This document shows, piece after piece, positions 21,745 through 28,038 of a DNA stretch of 31,227 bases. Made by a program: the position numbers and the translations under genes. Source of the stretch: a virus; IMG/VR virus record IMGVR_UViG_3300042560_001854, positions 1 through 31,227 of that record. One strand, 5' to 3'. The notes under the pieces are model-generated. The model did no database searches, was not told the DNA's origin, and was given only the letters and a program-made list of their open reading frames with translations. The stretch's first letter is position 1; each line of letters opens with the position of its first letter.

Positions 21745-21944
21745 ACAACACACTTAGCGCAACAACTATCTGGACAGCACTTGTTGACTATCGGGCAGAA
21801 CTTCTGCGCATGAGTAACAAGTATCCCCAGATGTTTGCCGCCAATGAAACAGTCATCAAGGAGATTGATGATGCCTTGTTGTCTATCTCAGGCAACATAA
21901 CCTCAGTTCAAATTATCCCCAACACTTGCAACCCCAACATCTAA
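21741..21944 (+). CDS. Small helical hypothetical protein, 67 residues
   Basis: ATGA overlap with the previous gene. Two predicted helices, TTIWTALVDYRAELLRMSNK and NETVIKEIDDALLSI, are separated by a Pro-Gln turn, with an unstructured Asn/Pro tail. No motif; function unknown. Part of a coupled run (21281-21944). Confidence 0.55.
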   Translation: MNNTLSATTIWTALVDYRAELLRMSNKYPQMFAANETVIKEIDDALLSISGNITSVQIIPNTCNPNI

Positions 21945-21946
21945 TC

Positions 21947-22141
21947 ATGAGACGCAAACTTTCTAAGAAGGAAACTGTATCTATGTTCCTTGAAACATGG
22001 CGCGAGAGTATTAGTTTCAACCGCAATCTTCGCGGTGATGCTGTTGCCAAGCGAACAGCATTTAATGACTTCGTCGATGGTCTCAACAAGGATGGTTTAG
22101 TTAGTGACCATCAAGCGTATACATGGAGCAACCCTTTCTAA
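21947..22141 (+). CDS. Small hypothetical protein ending in a YTWSNPF motif
   Basis: I take ATG 21947 (TAATCATG context), 2 nt behind the previous stop, rather than the earlier frame start at 21926. 64 residues: MRRKLSKKETVSMFLETWRE, then AVAKRTAFNDFVDGLNKDGLVSDHQAYTWSNPF. The C-terminal 'R.A(F/W)NdfvD.L.KDG.(I/V)...Q...W.NPF' is one I know from many small phage and bacterial proteins without function. Confidence 0.7.
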   Translation: MRRKLSKKETVSMFLETWRESISFNRNLRGDAVAKRTAFNDFVDGLNKDGLVSDHQAYTWSNPF

Positions 22142-22148
22142 CACCAAC

Positions 22149-22691
22149 ATGAAACATGTAACTAAGACAACGCGAGCATCCAAGGATGGTAAGTTTATTT
22201 ATTGTCCTAAGTGTGGAGCTGTAGCTAGAGTGTTTCACTTTAGTTGGAGCGCATTAGGTTGCTGCAGCTGCAATGAAATGATCCCTAAGTATGATTGGCT
22301 TTTAGAAGATCCGTGTATCCCACGGGGTGAGAATCGTATGGTGTTTTCTTTAGTGTTTGACAGAAACTATACAGACTTTGTGTTTAAGTTCAACGAGAAA
22401 TATTTACATGAGCACGGATATTATCTCGATGAAGTAGACGCATCAGGTAGCAGAACTGTATGGTGCTGTTTACCATTGGGTTCCTCTAATTATGAGGACG
22501 CTATAGATTTTCCTCAATGGATGTATGACGACTTCAGACAGTGGTTACTCATGCGACACAGAATGAAAGAGGATGACTTCTCAATCTGTAGAAGAATGCC
22601 TGATCCCGGATTAGGGATCATGCTACCTGAAGACTTTGAACTTCTAAAGAAAGGTGGCACGCCGGATGGTTGTATCCGTGTAACTACTTAA
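22149..22691 (+). CDS. Zinc-ribbon hypothetical protein, 180 residues
   Basis: ATG 22149, 7 nt behind the previous stop; an upstream frame start at 22104 would overlap that gene. The N-terminal ribbon has CPKCGAVARVFHFSW and a second pair CCSCNE, giving CxxC-x(16)-CxxC spacing. The remaining 140 residues are mixed, with YHEHGYY-like aromatic segments and a WMYDDFRQWLLMRHRM helix. The ribbon suggests zinc binding and possibly DNA or RNA contact. Family unknown. A CACACAAA repeat follows directly on its stop codon. Confidence 0.6.
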   Translation: MKHVTKTTRASKDGKFIYCPKCGAVARVFHFSWSALGCCSCNEMIPKYDWLLEDPCIPRGENRMVFSLVFDRNYTDFVFKFNEKYLHEHGYYLDEVDASGSRTVWCCLPLGSSNYEDAIDFPQWMYDDFRQWLLMRHRMKEDDFSICRRMPDPGLGIMLPEDFELLKKGGTPDGCIRVTT

Positions 22692-22735
22692 CACACAAAC
22701 ACACAAACACACAAACACACAAACACACTCACACA
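22691..22735. repeat. Tandem 8-bp repeat (ACACACAA)n
   Basis: Four exact copies of ACACACAA followed by degenerate copies, lying between the stop at 22691 and ATG 22744. As RNA it is an unstructured A/C-rich leader right before a start codon. Confidence 0.9.
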
Positions 22736-22743
22736 TTAACATC

Positions 22744-23097
22744 ATGAGACTCATTGAACGCAAGATGATCGCTGCTATCTATGAACGTAAGGATTGGAAG
22801 TGTGACAACACGCGTGTTATCTGCACGCAGTTTGTACACTCTGATCACATCATTGATCGCGTGTCTGTTATTCTCCACGGCTCAACAATCGCAATCATCA
22901 CACCGACAGACGTAGATGTATCCGACTGCGGATACCAAACACCTACAACAAAGTCCAGACTAAACGCAATCTTGCGCGAGTTCTGTGGCGCTGGTATTTA
23001 TCAGAAGAACCATAAGTGGTTCGCATGTGCTGAGGGTGAGAAAGATTGGGAGGTACGTAAAGGATCGCGGCAGTTGTTTTATAGGGGGGAAGGATAA
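22744..23097 (+). CDS. Hypothetical protein, 117 residues
   Basis: ATG in the AACATCATG context directly behind the A/C-rich repeat. Content: MRLIERKMIAAIYERKDWKC, a beta strand with HSDHIIDRVSVILHGSTIAII, then the conserved-looking TPTTKSRLNAILREFCGAGIYQKNHKWF. The order 'L....(N)....r..vyLhG..IA.i........ls..G..T.TTrsRLNAlL........i.Q....w' is a type I know from phage and plasmid accessory proteins, function unknown. It is followed by about 150 bp without a gene. Confidence 0.65.
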   Translation: MRLIERKMIAAIYERKDWKCDNTRVICTQFVHSDHIIDRVSVILHGSTIAIITPTDVDVSDCGYQTPTTKSRLNAILREFCGAGIYQKNHKWFACAEGEKDWEVRKGSRQLFYRGEG

Positions 23098-23246
23098 AGC
23101 TCTATCATCAATCCTCCCTCGCTTCGCTCAGTCCGGGCCGCCGCATTATTTCACTTTATCAACACAGGATGGATCATTAAAGAGCATCCCGATTCTCCCA
23201 TGCAGGAGAAGAAACCTACATTCACCTGACACAACATCGTGGAATT
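23098..23246. other. 149-bp stretch without a supported gene
   Basis: No ATG frame longer than about 10 codons fits. A longer frame seen here (22985-23311) is out of phase with both neighbours and has coding-unlike composition. Nothing else recognised. Confidence 0.5.
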
Positions 23247-23423
23247 ATGGAGTATTTACTGACACTAGAGCCGCACGAAGCAGGTTTAATCGCATTTATT
23301 TTGAACAGTGAACTGAATCGCATCGAACTTGAAACACCTTGTGAACTCAGAGAGCCCGACTCTTATGAACACAGAGTGAAAGATCTTCACAGAAAGATTA
23401 TGAAACTCACCCCAAACATTTAA
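23247..23423 (+). CDS. Small hypothetical protein, 58 residues
   Basis: ATG 23247 to TAA 23423. It begins MEYLLTLEPHEAGLIAFILN, continues SELNRIELETPCELREPD and ends with a basic helix HRVKDLHRKIMKLTPNI. An amphipathic two-helix protein with no gaps in codon sense; it fits exactly before the next gene (14 bp). Family unknown. It was found by hand-translation of a stretch that otherwise looked empty. Confidence 0.6.
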   Translation: MEYLLTLEPHEAGLIAFILNSELNRIELETPCELREPDSYEHRVKDLHRKIMKLTPNI

Positions 23424-23437
23424 CTTCTGCAATCATC

Positions 23438-23620
23438 ATGACTTATCACATCGTACACTTCAAAATAGGCGATTTGGAATCTTTAGAATCCTTTGATACC
23501 TACACAGAAGCCGACTTAGCTTACGATTCTTACTGCGACAAACACCCTAATGCGTGGCTTGAAATCTTCTCCCACGCTGAATACATCGAGTTTCGCGATT
23601 CGCAGCAAGCACGCCAATGA
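23438..23620 (+). CDS. Small acidic hypothetical protein, 60 residues
   Basis: ATCATCATG start context. MTYHIVHFKIGDLESLESFD, TYTEADLAYDSYCDKHPNAW and LEIFSHAEYIEFRDSQQ: an alpha/beta small protein with a beta-loop-helix opening. Overlaps the next gene by 4 nt (ATGA). No recognised family. Confidence 0.55.
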   Translation: MTYHIVHFKIGDLESLESFDTYTEADLAYDSYCDKHPNAWLEIFSHAEYIEFRDSQQARQ

Positions 23621-23841
23621 AAACTCTTTATAGATCTGGCGACACGCTAATCGAGTATGAACCGCTCAATTTTCTAGGCAACCTTGAGTGGTTCAACATT
23701 GCTAGATGTGCCAGAGAAAGGATGACGGAAGCTACACAGAAGGGCGACTTTACTATGTGGCGAAGACATCGTAAAACATTTTATGTCGCTCTAAATAGGA
23801 TGATACTGTATCCAACAAACCTTATACTATGTGACGGATGA
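23617..23841 (+). CDS. Small hypothetical protein, 74 residues
   Basis: ATGA overlap at the start and again at its end. Content: MKTLYRSGDTLIEYEPLNFL, then helices NIARCARERMTEATQKG and MWRRHRKTFYVALNRMIL with a basic centre. The charged helical pair might bind nucleic acid, but this is a guess. Family unknown. Confidence 0.55.
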   Translation: MKTLYRSGDTLIEYEPLNFLGNLEWFNIARCARERMTEATQKGDFTMWRRHRKTFYVALNRMILYPTNLILCDG

Positions 23842-24017
23842 ACAACCGCTCAGGTTATGCCGTATGGTTAGACAATCGGTTTGATTGTTTCGCCTTTACT
23901 TTTCAGAGTGCATACAAACGTCGGGAGCAATTACTCCGAAAAGGTAAAGATCCTAAGCGTTGTTTCATAACACGAGACGACATCAATTCTAAGTATCTTC
24001 GACTTGTACCTAAGTAA
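23838..24017 (+). CDS. Small basic hypothetical protein, 59 residues
   Basis: ATG 23838 overlaps the previous TGA (ATGA), and TAA is at 24015-24017. It reads MNNRSGYAVWLDNRFDCFAF, then SAYKRREQLLRKGKDPKRC, then an ITRDDINSKYLRLVPK end. Very basic middle helix. It is the third coupled gene of 23438-24017 and was found by following the overlap. Function unknown. Confidence 0.65.
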   Translation: MNNRSGYAVWLDNRFDCFAFTFQSAYKRREQLLRKGKDPKRCFITRDDINSKYLRLVPK

Positions 24018-24287
24018 CTTGTACACACAACAACTTAAGTTTCAAATTCGTACATACCATAAAGTACGCCCGCAAAGAAGCAGTACATAAACCAATGTGT
24101 CAGGTCAATAGGAAGATCAATCATGGGTAGGAATAAATGCCTACCAATTCAATCTGCCTTGACTCTCACTTTGGTACATGTATCTTGGGCGACCATGTGA
24201 GGCGATCAAAACTTAAGTATGTTTCAGCTTTTACCCGGTTCCCCGCACCGTGGGTATGATTAAACGCCAACCATCTTATGTTGCACC
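24018..24287. other. 270-bp intergenic region with a promoter and a hairpin
   Basis: No gene-length frame. It holds hairpin GGTAGG-aataaatg-CCTACC (about 24126-24145) and, just after it, a sigma70-like promoter (24159-24186). The arrangement suggests the end of one transcript and start of the next. Confidence 0.5.
24159..24186 (+). promoter_or_regulatory. Sigma70-like promoter
   Basis: TTGACT, 16-nt spacer, TATCTT. The next ATG is 24288, so a leader of about 95 nt is predicted. It would drive 24288-25439. Confidence 0.45.
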
Positions 24288-24473
24288 ATGGCTGAGTTCC
24301 GTATCTATTTTTCTGTCACCGATTCCGGTTACATCACATGCCCAACTGAAGCAGAAGCAAATGCAGCTTACAAATTGCTGACAACGACTAACTGCACAGT
24401 TGAAGAGTTAGGTCACATTGTCGAATGGAATGATTCTGAGTTTGTTGCAGATGAACCTGCACGTTATAACTGA
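24288..24473 (+). CDS. Small hypothetical protein, 61 residues
   Basis: MAEFRIYFSVTDSGYITCPT, a helix EAEANAAYKLLTTTNC and a strand-rich acidic end HIVEWNDSEFVADEPARY. A compact alpha/beta protein. First gene behind the 24159 promoter, ATG preceded by CACC. Family unknown. Confidence 0.6.
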   Translation: MAEFRIYFSVTDSGYITCPTEAEANAAYKLLTTTNCTVEELGHIVEWNDSEFVADEPARYN

Positions 24474-24484
24474 AGTACACACTA

Positions 24485-24721
24485 ATGAAGTACAAAGTAG
24501 TCTCAGTCTCGTTCGACATCGAACCTGTTGATTTAACAGAACAAGAAGTATCCCTTGTGCACTCACAGATTTGTGATGAAGTGCGCAGTAAAGATTGGGA
24601 CGCTAAAGATCCTGAGGATCTCTGTTCACAAATAGCGAATACTTTTAAGTATCCGTTGTCTTCTATTATCTTTGCTCCTTCACTTGCTGATGAAACCTAC
24701 AACTTTTATCAAGACGGCTGA
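24485..24721 (+). CDS. Small acidic hypothetical protein, 78 residues
   Basis: A beta strand opening KYKVVSVSFDIEPVDLTEQE, then a helix VHSQICDEVRSKDW and the ending FKYPLSSIIFAPSLADE. Starts 12 nt behind the previous stop and overlaps the next gene by 32 bp. Not recognised. Confidence 0.55.
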   Translation: MKYKVVSVSFDIEPVDLTEQEVSLVHSQICDEVRSKDWDAKDPEDLCSQIANTFKYPLSSIIFAPSLADETYNFYQDG

Positions 24722-24896
24722 ACTCGTCGAACTAAAACCTAAGAAGTATTTACTTTGTGTGGAAGAAAGTAACGCCTACATTGAACGAAACTCTTTTAAT
24801 TCCACGGGGGCTGCGTACGCTTTTGCGCTTACACGTTATTCACTTCCTAAGCATCTGATTAACTTTTATCCTCTGGAGGATTATGAATCATTCTGA
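24690..24896 (+). CDS. Small hypothetical protein, 68 residues
   Basis: ATG 24690 lies inside the end of the previous gene (32-bp overlap); a frame start at 24672 is less likely. MKPTTFIKTAELVELKPKKY, then LCVEESNAYIERNSFNSTGA and a C-terminal LPKHLINFYPLEDYESF. Its 3' end carries the GGAGG ribosome site of the following gene, tying the two together. Family unknown. Confidence 0.5.
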   Translation: MKPTTFIKTAELVELKPKKYLLCVEESNAYIERNSFNSTGAAYAFALTRYSLPKHLINFYPLEDYESF

Positions 24897-25185
24897 TGAA
24901 ATTGAGGTAAAGCCTGAAATGCAAGGCTTTACATTATCTTTTTCTCAAGCTTACCAGCTCTTCGATTTCGACAACATCGACAAAGCGTTAGATCGTGGGG
25001 ACATGGAGGAAGCCTACAACATAATGCTGGAAGATGTAGATGAAGTAAAGCGTATGTTGGTGAACTTGAAGTTCAATAAGTTTGAAATACGTAGTGTGGA
25101 CGCTAACGGGATTGTGTTCTACGGAGAATCCTTAGAAAAACTTACAGACTTTAATGATCTTTGCTGGTCCGTTACTGAACTCTAA
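24883..25185 (+). CDS. Hypothetical acidic protein, 100 residues
   Basis: Start ATG preceded by GGAGG six nucleotides away, inside the previous gene, one of the few strong Shine-Dalgarnos in the right arm. Acidic: MNHSDEIEVKPEMQGFTLSF, DFDNIDKALDRGDMEEAYNI, then beta-rich ANGIVFYGESLEKLTDF. The helical acidic centre recalls DNA-mimic proteins only in charge; no function is claimed. Confidence 0.6.
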   Translation: MNHSDEIEVKPEMQGFTLSFSQAYQLFDFDNIDKALDRGDMEEAYNIMLEDVDEVKRMLVNLKFNKFEIRSVDANGIVFYGESLEKLTDFNDLCWSVTEL

Positions 25186-25187
25186 AC

Positions 25188-25439
25188 ATGATCAAACCTT
25201 CTTCTTTCGGTTTCAACAGAGGACACCTAATCGGATTTAGTTTGGCGTTCTTTATGTGGGTTGTTTTTTGCTTGATTCAAGCACAAATGAACAGCCTTGT
25301 TAAAGACAGCTGCCCAGAGAAGACGCACAGACTAGAAACCCTGAAAGGTACAGTCCCAGATCAATACATTTGTGTGCGCAAACCAATTAACCCTAAGCAC
25401 ACGCTGAACATTATGCGTAAGAACAGTACGGAAGTTTAA
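25188..25439 (+). CDS. Small single-pass membrane protein, 83 residues
   Basis: Starts 2 nt behind the previous stop. One membrane helix at about 14-32 (LIGFSLAFFMWVVFCLIQ), then a soluble tail with two Cys (SCPEK, YICVRK) and a basic end. A cleavable signal is unlikely as the helix runs straight into the mature-like tail; topology is probably N-in. Role unknown. Its stop overlaps the convergent 39-residue minus frame. Confidence 0.6.
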   Translation: MIKPSSFGFNRGHLIGFSLAFFMWVVFCLIQAQMNSLVKDSCPEKTHRLETLKGTVPDQYICVRKPINPKHTLNIMRKNSTEV

Positions 25440-25555
25440 GCGATAGCTCCCTTCTTTTCTTTTAACTCTCGAATCAGAGCTGCCTTACTGGCTTTCTGAG
25501 AATTGATGATAGAGAGCTTGAGTGAAGCCCAGGAAATAAGGAATGGTTTTTTCAT
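25436..25555 (-). CDS. Possible small minus-strand protein, 39 residues
   Basis: Minus frame ATG 25555 to TAA 25436: KKPFLISWASLKLSIINSQK, then a basic helix ASKAALIRELKEKK. Its stop overlaps the plus-strand stop by 2 bp, tail to tail. No Shine-Dalgarno seen. It would be the only minus gene in the right arm, so I keep it at moderate confidence. Confidence 0.4.
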   Translation of the reverse strand: MKKPFLISWASLKLSIINSQKASKAALIRELKEKKGAIA

Positions 25556-25801
25556 AATCGCAACTTTGTATCTATTGATACTGTAGCAACGTATGGTTTT
25601 TACTGTTGTTCACTGAGATACATAAAGACGACGAAAAACGAAATTTACGTTAAGTAAAAGCAGAAACTAAAGGAAAGTAATTATGTATTGTATTTTCGGC
25701 CGAGCTATCGCGTTATGTCAAATAATGTAATTGTTACAACTAAGTAACCATGATGATAAGTTTAGTGTTGTCTGATAAACTTTTGACGTTGCACTTTTCC
25801 G

Positions 25802-25981
25802 ATGCACCCTTCAAAGACCAAGACTCAGCACGAATTTGACGTTTTCGTGAAAAAGCCCAAGATCGGATGGAGATTCGACAGCAGGGTTCAAGCAGATTCG
25901 CTGGAAAAAGCGAAAATAAAGTTCTTAGAAGAAAATCCATACGTTCCTAATAACTATGTGACCGTCTACCCCCGACGCTAA
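25802..25981 (+). CDS. Small basic hypothetical protein, 59 residues
   Basis: ATG 25802 to TAA 25979-25981. MHPSKTKTQHEFDVFVKKPK, then IGWRFDSRVQADSLEKAKIK, ending ENPYVPNNYVTVYPRR. A plausible beta-beta-alpha-beta small protein with good codon sense; it lies over a longer minus-strand shadow frame. Preceded by about 245 bp with no supported gene apart from a 15-codon frame (25683) and followed 4 bp later by the promoter for the next transcript. Confidence 0.6.
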   Translation: MHPSKTKTQHEFDVFVKKPKIGWRFDSRVQADSLEKAKIKFLEENPYVPNNYVTVYPRR

Positions 25982-25985
25982 GGGG

Positions 25986-26014
25986 TTGACGGATGCACCC
26001 GTTTTCAGTACGAT
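25986..26014 (+). promoter_or_regulatory. Sigma70-like promoter for the AAA+/VWA region
   Basis: TTGACG, 17-nt spacer, TACGAT: the best-spaced promoter seen in the window. It overlaps the 5' end of a frame open from 25993, which argues that translation starts at ATG 26077. The leader of about 55 nt contains repeated GGTGCACC/ATGCACCC elements. Confidence 0.6.
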
Positions 26015-26076
26015 ACAGACCATGGGTGGCACCGACCCTTAACGGGGTGCACCAACATCACATCCACTTCAAAACC

Positions 26077-26499
26077 ATGATCCGCACAACTGACTTGGTA
26101 AGTCTCGGCGCCACGGCTGCTGAAGCTTACGATGAATGCGACACTGCTCAAACCGAACTGAACGCTTCCTTTGGCGTTACGTTCGAAGCAGCTAAAGACA
26201 ACCTCCTGCGTGACTTCAAACTCGCAGAGTCTGAGGGTATGGATCTGAGCTGCTTTCAGGGTTCCGACAGCCGCTTTAAGTACAACCAGTTCAATACGAA
26301 CATCGTTGTTCGCGTCACCAGAATCCCCACGCCTCATTCCAAACTGGAGAAGCTTGCTGCTCGGGTTGAGAAGCTGGAAGCAGAGCTGAAGATTGCAAAG
26401 ATGCAGCTCAAGCACACGGCTGAACAGCTCGTGGCCAGTGGAGACTGCGACGAACTGACCGATAAGGTTTCGCTCGCCTTCACGCGACTTAAGCGTTGA
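26077..26499 (+). CDS. Coiled-coil protein preceding the AAA+/VWA operon
   Basis: 140 residues from ATG 26077 (upstream ATG 25993 lies in the promoter). The N-terminal half is helical/mixed (LGATAAEAYDECDTAQTELN, FEAAKDNLLRDFKLAE). Residues about 88-115 form a coiled coil (LEKLAARVEKLEAELKIAKM). The C-terminal helix ends LAFTRLKR. No enzyme motif. Its position right behind a good promoter and 121 bp before the DUF3150-like gene suggests a partner or an independently dosed accessory protein. Confidence 0.65.
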   Translation: MIRTTDLVSLGATAAEAYDECDTAQTELNASFGVTFEAAKDNLLRDFKLAESEGMDLSCFQGSDSRFKYNQFNTNIVVRVTRIPTPHSKLEKLAARVEKLEAELKIAKMQLKHTAEQLVASGDCDELTDKVSLAFTRLKR

Positions 26500-26540
26500 T
26501 TGTAAAGACTGTTACAGATAAGATCTTCAAAACAGTATAA

Positions 26541-26582
26541 ACCGCATAAGATTCTACAAATCGTGTAGGATCTTCATGCGGT
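26541..26582 (+). promoter_or_regulatory. Long hairpin ahead of the DUF3150-like gene
   Basis: ACCGCATAAGATTCTACA (26541-26558) pairs with 26564-26582 over about 18 bp with one bulge and one G-U, loop AATCG. No U-run follows, so termination is uncertain. It overlaps ATG 26576, favouring ATG 26621 as the real start. Confidence 0.6.
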
Positions 26583-26620
26583 CACACACCGCTCCTGTAC
26601 TTCATTTCACTTTTACTGCT

Positions 26621-27826
26621 ATGCTTTCTCACTACCTTCTTTCCTGCTCCATCTCTGCTGATGTTCGGCAGAGTGTTCAGATCAAGTTCGACGATCTGAA
26701 GCTTCCTAAAAGTGTGATCGACACTCTTGAAGAAGCAAACACTGTGAGCATTCGCCCCAACCTTTCAAATGCTCTCAAGAAAGAACTGGATCAACTTCGC
26801 ATCCGTCAGCGTGAACTTTATGACGGCTATTGCATTCATTACGGCGATTCTCATTTTGTCACTAGCAGTTATTTTTATGACGCTAACGAATTGATTAAAG
26901 AGATCCGTAAAGAAGCTGAACAAGCAAACCTCCGAATGAAGGAGGTTTGGGAAGACGAGTTCGACCGCTGGCAAAAGACAACCGAAAGCATTCTGCGTCC
27001 TCTGTTTGTGGACGATGTGGAATACAAAATGGCGTTCGAAGCATACATGAGGTTCTTTCCAACTAAGGAAGAGTACAAGAAACCAATTCGCGTAAGCGTT
27101 CTTGGTCCGCTGCCCGTAACTCTAGAGAAAGTGAGTAAGCCAATCGAAGAAGATGTGGATGCTCTAATCGCTTACGAGAACAGCGTCAACACACAACAAG
27201 TTCTTCAAGCAGCCAAACAAAACGCAGCTGATCGCGCACTTAATCTCGGCGCACAACTTCTTGATGATCTTGATGCCAGACACGTTAGCAAGATCGGTAA
27301 GCAGCAAACAGGTTCACCTAAAAAGCGTGGATCCTGGCAAATTACTGCTGAACGACTGCAACTGATCAGTAACTCTGTTCCTGGTTTTGAAGTTCTTACC
27401 CGGCTCACCGAAAATCTTTTGGACATCGGTAACAGACTACAAGCAAAGGACTTCAATGTTCGTAACGAAGCTTCGACAGATCTTGTCGCCACGCAAGATG
27501 AAATTCGTAAGGAGTTAGCAGAGATCTGCTCTTCACGCGATTCCTCACAGGGATTGGAAAAGCTCAAGCAATCACTTGCGCTTTCAACTTCGTACAAGAC
27601 TTTGTGCGAAAAGATTAAATCAGCAGAAAATTCCAACGCACTGAATTTGCTTATGCGCGATGTAAACCTTGAGGTTGACATCTATGAGCAACGTTCGAAA
27701 CAACTTAAGAAACTCATTGCTCAACGTAAAGAACTTATTGAAGATGCCTCCGACAACATCGATCAACTGATCAGTGAAGTCAAAGAAACGGATGCAACAA
27801 CCGACGACCTTGAAACGGATTTCTGA
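26621..27826 (+). CDS. DUF3150-like protein (partner of MoxR/VWA)
   Basis: 401 residues from ATG 26621; the frame extends to 26576, but that ATG is buried in a hairpin. It opens LSHYLLSCSISADVRQSVQI, with CIHYGDSHFVTSSYFYDANE near residue 80, helical repeats and a coiled-coil C-terminus (LKKLIAQRKELIED). The opening '(L)...lv.cSIs....', the central 'h...Gv.f......s......' and the long helices agree with DUF3150, a family that often sits beside MoxR-type ATPases and VWA proteins. I read it as the third component of that machine. Followed 1 nt overlapped (TGATG) by the next gene. Confidence 0.7.
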   Translation: MLSHYLLSCSISADVRQSVQIKFDDLKLPKSVIDTLEEANTVSIRPNLSNALKKELDQLRIRQRELYDGYCIHYGDSHFVTSSYFYDANELIKEIRKEAEQANLRMKEVWEDEFDRWQKTTESILRPLFVDDVEYKMAFEAYMRFFPTKEEYKKPIRVSVLGPLPVTLEKVSKPIEEDVDALIAYENSVNTQQVLQAAKQNAADRALNLGAQLLDDLDARHVSKIGKQQTGSPKKRGSWQITAERLQLISNSVPGFEVLTRLTENLLDIGNRLQAKDFNVRNEASTDLVATQDEIRKELAEICSSRDSSQGLEKLKQSLALSTSYKTLCEKIKSAENSNALNLLMRDVNLEVDIYEQRSKQLKKLIAQRKELIEDASDNIDQLISEVKETDATTDDLETDF

Positions 27827-28038
27827 TGAAAAAATCAATTTATGTCATTCAATCGGACAAAGGTTTCCTTTGCGACGTTGAAAAATACACAAACGACATT
27901 CACAAAGCTGCTGTATTTGTAGATTACGATGTAGCAGTTAAGAAGCTATGTGCAGTTAGTGGTGTACTAACTACCGAATGTACAGTAACAACCTCGGCTA
28001 TCGACTTTCCGCGACTCTATCCAATTTCAAAACAATGA
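27826..28038 (+). CDS. Small protein inside the AAA+/VWA operon, 70 residues
   Basis: Start overlaps the previous stop (TGATG) and its own stop overlaps the MoxR start (ATGA). MKKSIYVIQSDKGFLCDVEK, YTNDIHKAAVFVDYDVAVKK and a Thr-rich end TTECTVTTSAID. The opening strand-turn-strand and helix look like a small alpha/beta domain. Unknown family. Its tight placement between DUF3150-like and MoxR genes suggests it works with them or regulates dose. Confidence 0.6.
   Translation: MKKSIYVIQSDKGFLCDVEKYTNDIHKAAVFVDYDVAVKKLCAVSGVLTTECTVTTSAIDFPRLYPISKQ

Noticed and set aside
22691-22735. CRISPR array
   Set aside because: Simple 8-bp tandem repeats with no spacers.
25683-25730. 15-codon frame with a GGAAAG upstream
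   Set aside because: Too short to support without expression data.
26005-26415. 136-codon minus-strand frame
   Set aside because: Antisense shadow of the coiled-coil gene, which has promoter and context support.
27205-27681. 158-codon minus-strand frame inside the DUF3150-like gene
   Set aside because: Ser/Cys/Arg-rich antisense shadow of a family-supported gene.
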